Assembly: GCA_029776065.1 (NCBI GenBank) | Contig: JARVJP010000006.1 | Location: 1 to 64,000 of the forward strand | Source of the DNA: Nitrososphaeria archaeon | GTDB lineage: Archaea > Thermoproteota > Nitrososphaeria > JACIWG01 | Length of the DNA: 64,000 nt | Reading direction: 5' to 3' | Shown: in pieces, positions 59,065 to 64,000 of the stretch | Position numbering within the stretch: position 1 is the stretch's first letter | Layout: every line of letters starts with the position of its first letter | The notes under the pieces: model-generated | The model's input: only the letters and a program-made list of their open reading frames with translations | The model's database searches: none | Told to the model about the DNA's origin: nothing | Program-made: the position numbers and the translations under genes

Positions 59065-60726
59065 TTATCCACTTTGTGTTAAAACATAAGATCGAGATAG
59101 AGTTGAGTCTTTCGAAATGATATCAAGTTCCCTTATCTTGTTTTCGCGTTCAGCAAGATCTTCGATTTTCATAATCTTATCGAATTCAGAAACAAAGATT
59201 CGTTCAAGTTCGACGTCTAATTTTCTCTGCTTACATTCTTCTTCAGTTATCATCCCACTTTCCTTTTTAAGATCTAATATCTTTTCTAACGAATCCAATA
59301 TTATCTTTGCTTGGCCCACTGCATCGATATCTAATGTCTCATAACTTATCCACTGTGCCCAATATGGAGACTTTATCATTGCTTGGTAGTAGTCATTAAA
59401 TTGTTTAAACCTTAATCTATACCTATACTTTTCTGGGTGATCGAAAGCGAGTGAACCCGGGTCTAAGAAGATCATCGGCCCAAACTCTACGAATACGTGA
59501 TGGTCACCTCTAACCTCTCTCTCTATTGAATTGATCTTCTTCCAAAGGGCCCACCCTTGCTTAATTGTGTCATATGTCTCAAAACCTAATCCGTTCATGA
59601 AGAACACACCTAATGGGATATTTAATTCTCGACAATATCGGCATGTACGTAAAAGATCATCATCTGAGTAGTCCCTGCCATGAGCCCTCCTAACACCTTC
59701 CACACCAGATTCAGGTGAAATAGTCAGAAGAACACCATCTGCAGGCCTATTTTCAATAAGGTAACTAAGAAATGACCTATCAGCTGGCTCGAATAATTCA
59801 AATCCAATAGACCGGATATGTGACCACTTTTTCCCTTTCAACACTTCTATTAATCGTTCCACATGTTTTCTCCCACCTAGACGTGGATCCTGAAATAAGA
59901 AGACTGAGCTTATTTTCTGTTCATCTAATATCATAAGGTCCTCTAATATCTTTTTAGGGGACCTAAACGCAGGGTTTTCTCTATTCATCAACTTCATGTA
60001 ACTGTAACTTGATCCTCCACAAGTGGCACAGTTAAAGGTACACCCCCTACAGATAGGTAAACTCCACAACTTTGCTTTAGACATGGGAGGTGTTAGTGCT
60101 CGAGTACCCGGCTCAACTAGCTTTAATCGTGTGAAATCCAGTGAATCAAGTGTCTCAACCACCTTAATATCGTCTGTCCTAACAACACCTTTTTCTCTGT
60201 CTACAAAGGTTAGATTTGGCGTTTGATGGAATGCAGTTGTTCTATCGAATCTACTAATGTTACCTACTAACTTAAAAAGGGGTTCTTCCCCCTCTCCTCT
60301 TACCACACAGTCGATAAACTGGAAGTTTGATACAATTTCATCCGCAAAATAGGTTGAAGTTAAACCCCCAAGGACAACGATGGAGTCAGGGTGGTTTTTT
60401 TTACAGATTTCCGCTACCTTTATCGCACCCTGTGAATGGACAACCCAGTGAAGGTCGATCGCGTATATGTTCGAATCAAGTTTCTTTAGAAAATCTTCTA
60501 CATCAAATTTGTTGTCGATAACCATTTTCTCAGCTATGTTCACTATCTTCACCTTGATCCCTCGATCTTGAAGATATGAGCCAATGCTAACGAAGCCTAT
60601 GGGAAACGTTATAAACACAGCGGTACATATTGGTACTGTATTAGCTATTGGTCCTGTAAACCAAAACTCTCTCCGAAAATCATAAAAGCTGGGTGGATGT
60701 ATTAAGACTACATCATAGGCAACCAA
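59065..60726 (-). CDS. B12-binding-domain radical SAM protein
   Basis: The 553-residue enzyme has an N-terminal cobalamin-binding-like domain (residues 1-150: 'FPIGFVSIGSYLQDRGIKVKIVNIAEK', 'VVHSQGAIKVAEICKKNHPDSIVVLGGLTST', 'VRGEGEEPLFKLVG') and a radical SAM core with CxxxCxxC at C229, C233 and C236 in 'CRGCTFNCATCGGSSYSY'. The B12-linking histidine motif is imperfect. It resembles the Ta0216-type archaeal family, whose substrate is not known to me. A long C-terminal region follows the barrel. B12 radical SAM enzymes methylate or rearrange unactivated carbons. It precedes a glycosyltransferase gene. Confidence 0.82.
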   Translation of the reverse strand: MVAYDVVLIHPPSFYDFRREFWFTGPIANTVPICTAVFITFPIGFVSIGSYLQDRGIKVKIVNIAEKMVIDNKFDVEDFLKKLDSNIYAIDLHWVVHSQGAIKVAEICKKNHPDSIVVLGGLTSTYFADEIVSNFQFIDCVVRGEGEEPLFKLVGNISRFDRTTAFHQTPNLTFVDREKGVVRTDDIKVVETLDSLDFTRLKLVEPGTRALTPPMSKAKLWSLPICRGCTFNCATCGGSSYSYMKLMNRENPAFRSPKKILEDLMILDEQKISSVFLFQDPRLGGRKHVERLIEVLKGKKWSHIRSIGFELFEPADRSFLSYLIENRPADGVLLTISPESGVEGVRRAHGRDYSDDDLLRTCRYCRELNIPLGVFFMNGLGFETYDTIKQGWALWKKINSIEREVRGDHHVFVEFGPMIFLDPGSLAFDHPEKYRYRLRFKQFNDYYQAMIKSPYWAQWISYETLDIDAVGQAKIILDSLEKILDLKKESGMITEEECKQRKLDVELERIFVSEFDKIMKIEDLAERENKIRELDIISKDSTLSRSYVLTQSG

Positions 60727-60907
60727 TGGAACCGCTTCTTTAGGCTAGTAAATTCCTATTTATCTTTTATGAAAGTCTTATTAAAATTCTTTAGATTTAA
60801 TTAACTCAAACCGATTTTATCATAATACTAGCGTAATCGACCTTAATCCTTTTTAGACGTCTTCTACACAAAAAGGATAGTGATATTGTACCTAATACAG
60901 GCTGAAC

Positions 60908-61420
60908 CTATGTGCGCGAAAATCTTTCTTTAGGGTAAAGTTCAGATAAGTGAACATTCAGGCACTCTGACTGAATCAGAATCAACCAGTCAATTGCGTC
61001 GTTGACATTAGGCAGATAATTAGCTTCTTCTACTATTTCTTGGAACCTAACTGCACCATATCGATCTGTGACAAATATGAAAAAAAGGCCTCCTCTCTCG
61101 CCATCAATGTAAGTAAACTTCTTAGCGAAGTCTCCAACTTCGTCTATAAGAATTGGAAAGGGAGTTTGTAGATCATCTAGTTGACTGAGAGGGCTGATGG
61201 TTGAGCGGAGAGTTATTGCTATAACTTCGCTATCTAAACTATTTATTTTAACATACGAATCAATTAATTCTTTAAGTTTCTTCAAACACTCTTGGCACCG
61301 GTTTCCATGGTAGAAAAATAGTACAAGGTTCTCTTTATTTGATTGGAGGGTTGTATAAGGTATCACTTGTTCGCGTTCAAGCTTATGCTTTAGAGAGTTA
61401 GCTTTCATGTATAAAATCAA
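60908..61420 (-). CDS. Thioredoxin-fold redoxin (AhpC/TSA-like)
   Basis: This is a 170-residue thioredoxin-like protein with a CxxC motif, C42-Q-E-C45, in 'LVLFFYHGNRCQECLKKLKELIDSYVK', followed by 'SEVIAITLRSTISPLSQLDDLQTPFPILIDEVGDFAKKFTYI' and 'GGLFFIFVTDRYGAVRFQEIVEE', the alternating strands of peroxiredoxin/redoxin folds. It has no long signal sequence. It may be a peroxiredoxin-like or thiol oxidoreductase protein of DUF899 or BCP kind; the exact family is uncertain. ATG at 61420 or the fifth-codon Met start it. It is divergent from the YbaK protein. Confidence 0.7.
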   Translation of the reverse strand: MILYMKANSLKHKLEREQVIPYTTLQSNKENLVLFFYHGNRCQECLKKLKELIDSYVKINSLDSEVIAITLRSTISPLSQLDDLQTPFPILIDEVGDFAKKFTYIDGERGGLFFIFVTDRYGAVRFQEIVEEANYLPNVNDAIDWLILIQSECLNVHLSELYPKERFSRT

Positions 61421-61489
61421 GATAACCAGTAAAAAGATTTTGAACCTTATCTATAAACGTTCTTTTGTTATTAAATAATTAAGCTATTT

Positions 61490-62005
61490 TTGATTAGAAA
61501 TAAATTTGTAAATGAGCAGCATAGGTTTATTGGTGCAGAAAAGGTGGATGATAGAGATCTGCAGGACTATATAAATAGGAATAAGCTTGATGCGAAAATA
61601 CTTTACTTTGATAAACCAACGGTGACAGTTGAAGACGCAGAAAAGCAGTTAAAGATCGGTAAAGAACGCATAATCAAGAGCATCCTGCTTATGAACGAAA
61701 AAGGTCAACCGATTTTGGTTATAGTAAACGGGGACAAGAAGGTCTCATTCGATAAGGTTTCTAGGGTTGTTGGAACTAATGTTAGAATAGCGAAGATGAA
61801 GGAGGTTAAAGAAGTATTAGGTTATGAAGTTGGAGCAGTTCCACCTATAGGGCACAAAAGTAAAGTGATAACCTTACTTGACTTAGGCACACTCAAGTAC
61901 GGGAAAGTGGTAGGTGGAGGGGGTAGAACAAGCGCATTACTTGAGATAGATCCTCGAGATGTGCTTAAGTTAAATGACGCTAAGTTTTGTGATGTCAGTG
62001 AATAA
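61490..62005 (+). CDS. YbaK/EbsC-family aminoacyl-tRNA deacylase (paralogue)
   Basis: The 171-residue protein has the YbaK domain: 'ERIIKSILLMNEKGQPILVIVNGDKKVSFDKVSRVVG', with the conserved lysine in IIKSI, then 'VKEVLGYEVGAVPPIGHKSKVITLLD' and 'VVGGGGRTSALLEIDPRDVLKL'. It starts at ATT or a start in 'IRNKFVNEQ' and so begins at an atypical codon; the nearest ATG is internal, and the true start is unclear. A first family member lies at 4238-4699. The two differ in N-terminal length and key loops, suggesting separate tRNA substrates. Confidence 0.8.
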   Translation: MIRNKFVNEQHRFIGAEKVDDRDLQDYINRNKLDAKILYFDKPTVTVEDAEKQLKIGKERIIKSILLMNEKGQPILVIVNGDKKVSFDKVSRVVGTNVRIAKMKEVKEVLGYEVGAVPPIGHKSKVITLLDLGTLKYGKVVGGGGRTSALLEIDPRDVLKLNDAKFCDVSE

Positions 62006-62042
62006 ATTAAAAACATCTAAAGACTAAAAAAAGAGAAAGGTT

Positions 62043-62058
62043 AGAGGGAATCCCCTCT
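62043..62058. terminator. Short GC-rich stem-loop between convergent genes
   Basis: AGAGGG, AATC, CCCTCT: a perfect 6-bp stem with a 4-nt loop between the ends of the YbaK gene and the peptide-binding protein, with A-rich sequence before it and T-rich after. It probably serves as transcript end for one or both genes. Confidence 0.45.
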
Positions 62059-62063
62059 TCTAT

Positions 62064-63872
62064 CTACTTCTTCCTTTTTACAAGCAGATATGCTGCAGCA
62101 CCAACAACAATTACTACCACAATGATACCTGCTATCAGAAGTGTATTGTCTTGTGAGCCAGGTTGTGTGGTTGTCGTAGTTATCGTGGTTGCTGTCGTAG
62201 TTGTAGCAGTAGTTGCAGTAGTTGTTGTAGTGGCAGTGGTAGTGGTTACGGTAGTTGAGGTTGTTGCTGTTGTAGTTATTGTGGTTGCTGTGGGTGTTGT
62301 TGTTTCCTCAAAAATGTAGGTGTTTGCTAAACTATCCCAGAACACGTATCGGCCCACGGGTATATCAGGTCCCTTTATGTTTGCTGATTTAACATTCAAC
62401 CAGACAAGGTTGTAAAGTGGGATTTCTGGGAGGTCTGTTAAAAGTATCGTTTCTACTTGTTGTAGAATTTGAATCTGCTTGTTCGGATCTGGTTCGGCTC
62501 TCCAAGCGTCTAGAAGTTGGTCGACTTGCGGGTTACGGTAAAGCATAGTATTTGAGAACTGTACACCTGGTCTAATCCACGAGGAGTGGAAGAGCTGGTA
62601 TGACCACATTGTTTCAACCCAGCGTTTTAGAAGGACAAAGTCAAACTGGTACTTTGTCTCAAGGTCTAGCATAGTTCCGAAGTCAACTCTCTTAAGAACA
62701 ACTTCTATTCCTACCTTAGAAAGATGGTCCTTTACCAGGTCAGCGATCGCTGCTTCCTCTGCTTCTCCTGTACGAGTTAGTAATTCTATCTTGAACCTTT
62801 TACCATCCTGCCCTACAGGGTAACCAGCTTGGTCTAGGAGTTGGTTAGCTTTTGTCAGGTTATATGTGTATTTTGGTAGGTTAGGTGATTCTGGGATGAT
62901 AGGCATTAGGATTCTTGTTGTTGGTTTACATAACCCAAGTGTTGCCTTTGTTGTTAAATCATCTCTATTAATTGCGTAAGATATTGCCTGTCTAACAAGT
63001 GGGTTATTTAGTATTGTCCTATTTGTGTTGATTTGGAGTACCATTTTGTACGGAGGCATGTTATGAGCAATTACCTTTAGGTTAGGGTTAGTTCCTAGTC
63101 GTGCCGCCATCTCATATGCGAGTCCTCTGAAGACGTAGTTTACGTCACCAGTTTCTAGAGAAGAGAGCATTGTCGTTGGGTCTGTGACAAATCGCACTAT
63201 CACCTTTTCTAGGTACGGCTTTGGAGCATCCCAATATTTTGCGTTTCGTTCAAGGACGATATGACTTCCTTTTACCCATTCCTTAAAGACGAATGGCCCT
63301 GTCCCAATAGGATTTGTTCTAAATGTGCTTGTTTCAAAGTTCTGACCTTCGAGAATATGTTTTGGTACGATAGAGGTGTCAAGTGACGCGATAAGCCTCA
63401 TTTGTATACCAGGTAAGAATTGTACCGGCTTTATCTTAACGCCTGTTGAGTTGAGGATCTCAACTTTAACGTCTTTAAAGTACGCAGCCGAGAATATATC
63501 ATACTTGCTTAGGATGTTTTCAAAGGAGAACTTTACGTCTTCCGCAGTAAAAGGTTTACCATCATGCCAGGTTACACCAGAACGTAGTTTAAACTCATAA
63601 GCACCTTCACTATCTAGAATCTTCCACGATGTAGCTAAACTTGGTATATAGTTGAGTTGGGGATCAGTGTTTAGAAGACTTTCAAATATCTGTGCTGCAA
63701 TAAAGCCTGTATTCCACTGACCTGTTGTTGGGTCGAGAACCTTTGGTTCTGCGACTAGACCGACAATGATCTGCCCTCCAACTTGAGGACCTGCATTTGT
63801 TTGTGGTAGAAAGGCGAAAGCGAATAATGTTAACAGCATTACTGCTATAATTTTTGTTATTGTCTTTTGCAT
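62064..63872 (-). CDS. Peptide/oligosaccharide-type ABC transporter substrate-binding protein, C-terminally membrane-anchored
   Basis: From the ATG at 63872 the protein is about 602 residues with a signal peptide ('TKIIAVMLLTLFAFAFLPQTNA'). The body is a family 5 solute-binding protein (OppA/DppA-like): 'VGLVAEPKVLDPTTGQWNTGF', 'YEFKLRSGVTWHDGKPFTAEDVKFSFENIL', 'NPIGTGPFVFKEWVKGSHIVLERN' and 'PLVRQAISYAINRDDL'. A Thr-rich stretch of about 60 residues then leads to a C-terminal helix, 'LLIAGIIVVVIVVGAAAYLLV', and basic end. That is the archaeal way of anchoring such proteins outside the membrane. The upstream TATA box (63894-63903) fits a leaderless transcript from this ATG. Partner permeases lie outside the window. 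Confidence 0.9.
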   Translation of the reverse strand: MQKTITKIIAVMLLTLFAFAFLPQTNAGPQVGGQIIVGLVAEPKVLDPTTGQWNTGFIAAQIFESLLNTDPQLNYIPSLATSWKILDSEGAYEFKLRSGVTWHDGKPFTAEDVKFSFENILSKYDIFSAAYFKDVKVEILNSTGVKIKPVQFLPGIQMRLIASLDTSIVPKHILEGQNFETSTFRTNPIGTGPFVFKEWVKGSHIVLERNAKYWDAPKPYLEKVIVRFVTDPTTMLSSLETGDVNYVFRGLAYEMAARLGTNPNLKVIAHNMPPYKMVLQINTNRTILNNPLVRQAISYAINRDDLTTKATLGLCKPTTRILMPIIPESPNLPKYTYNLTKANQLLDQAGYPVGQDGKRFKIELLTRTGEAEEAAIADLVKDHLSKVGIEVVLKRVDFGTMLDLETKYQFDFVLLKRWVETMWSYQLFHSSWIRPGVQFSNTMLYRNPQVDQLLDAWRAEPDPNKQIQILQQVETILLTDLPEIPLYNLVWLNVKSANIKGPDIPVGRYVFWDSLANTYIFEETTTPTATTITTTATTSTTVTTTTATTTTTATTATTTTATTITTTTTQPGSQDNTLLIAGIIVVVIVVGAAAYLLVKRKK

Positions 63873-63893
63873 TTGCTTTACTCCAAAAATTCC

Positions 63894-63903
63894 ATTATAT
63901 AAG
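63894..63903 (-). promoter_or_regulatory. TATA box of the peptide-binding protein gene
   Basis: CTTATATAAT on the minus strand is centred about 26 nt before the ATG at 63872. It supports that start codon over a longer frame beginning at 63914, which would place the TATA box inside the coding sequence. Confidence 0.6.
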
Positions 63904-64000
63904 TTTTCCACCATTCAATTTTAAAGTGAAATGCAAAAATATCACTTTTTACCTTAGTTTTCTAAAAAAAATTGAAAATTATATGTTTAGCCTACCTTAA

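Noticed and set aside
62122-62319. Plus-strand frame made mostly of valine
   Set aside because: It is the complement of the Thr-rich stalk of the peptide-binding protein.
1-64000. CRISPR arrays, insertion sequences, provirus, rRNA or tRNA genes
   Set aside because: No regularly spaced repeats, transposase motifs, phage structural genes or RNA gene signatures were seen on either strand by eye; a tRNA and repeat search program would be more sensitive.

Overview
This 64 kb window is AT-rich archaeal chromosome. Signs of an archaeon are TATA-box promoters about 23-27 nt upstream of start codons with essentially no leader, frequent TTG/GTG starts, an adenylate kinase with a four-cysteine lid, an archaeal-type peroxiredoxin, a DUF2139 protein, Lrp/AsnC and PadR regulators, and a peptide-binding protein held by a Thr-rich stalk and a C-terminal membrane helix. 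The histidine operon order (hisG-D-C-HAD-B-H-A-F-I) and the general gene content fit the Thaumarchaeota/Aigarchaeota side of the TACK archaea. That placement is inference: no rRNA or other marker gene is present. The lifestyle looks heterotrophic, with several uptake systems, aldolases, an acyl-CoA synthetase (ADP-forming) alpha subunit and a formamidase, and with oxygen or iron handling through ferritin-like proteins, a hemerythrin-PAS protein and peroxiredoxins. || Layout. 1-4.7 kb: end of a solute-binding protein, an FAD oxidoreductase, a LAGLIDADG protein with a substituted catalytic residue, a HAD phosphatase, a decayed 3-hydroxyisobutyrate dehydrogenase gene and a YbaK-type deacylase. 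4.9-11 kb: a PotABCD-type importer split into two facing operons around a divergent class II aldolase, with a second (fuculose-type) aldolase behind it. 11-14.4 kb: an MFS carrier and a photolyase pseudogene. 14.4-20.4 kb: a small membrane protein with a regulator, then a homocitrate/citrate-synthase-like gene with a two-subunit aconitase-family enzyme, a ferritin-like protein and a trans-sulfuration enzyme. 20.4-28.6 kb: nine-gene histidine operon with a structured leader, ending in a fusion of HisI with an archaeal hypoxanthine/guanine phosphoribosyltransferase-like domain. 28.6-32.3 kb: hemerythrin-PAS protein, nicotinamidase, DUF89 phosphatase and a second ferritin-like protein. 32.6-45.2 kb: DUF2139, MFS, ABC-2 exporter, threonine synthase, ADP-forming acyl-CoA synthetase alpha subunit, adenylate kinase, a set of membrane and regulatory proteins, and an AAA ATPase. 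45.2-52.9 kb: a tail-fibre-like secreted repeat protein of different base composition, PadR plus ABC-2 exporter, peroxiredoxin, Lrp regulator and a metallo-beta-lactamase-fold enzyme. 52.9-64 kb: LuxE-LuxC acyl reductase pair, formamidase with an oxalate/formate-type carrier, glycosyltransferase, B12-radical SAM enzyme, a second YbaK protein and a peptide-binding protein. || The most unusual signal is non-coding. A 17-bp palindrome, roughly SGTAAAN5TTTACS, occurs as a pair upstream of three separate genes (a ferritin-like protein, the hemerythrin-PAS protein and the DUF89 phosphatase). In all three pairs the two palindromes are exactly 57 bp apart centre to centre, which suggests one regulator and an iron/oxygen/stress regulon. 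Other points worth attention are the HisI-HGPRT fusion with no hisE nearby, the long-range hairpin leading into hisG, the archaeal LuxCE pair, and two pseudogenes decayed by single-base changes. No rRNA, tRNA, CRISPR array, insertion sequence or provirus was recognised.
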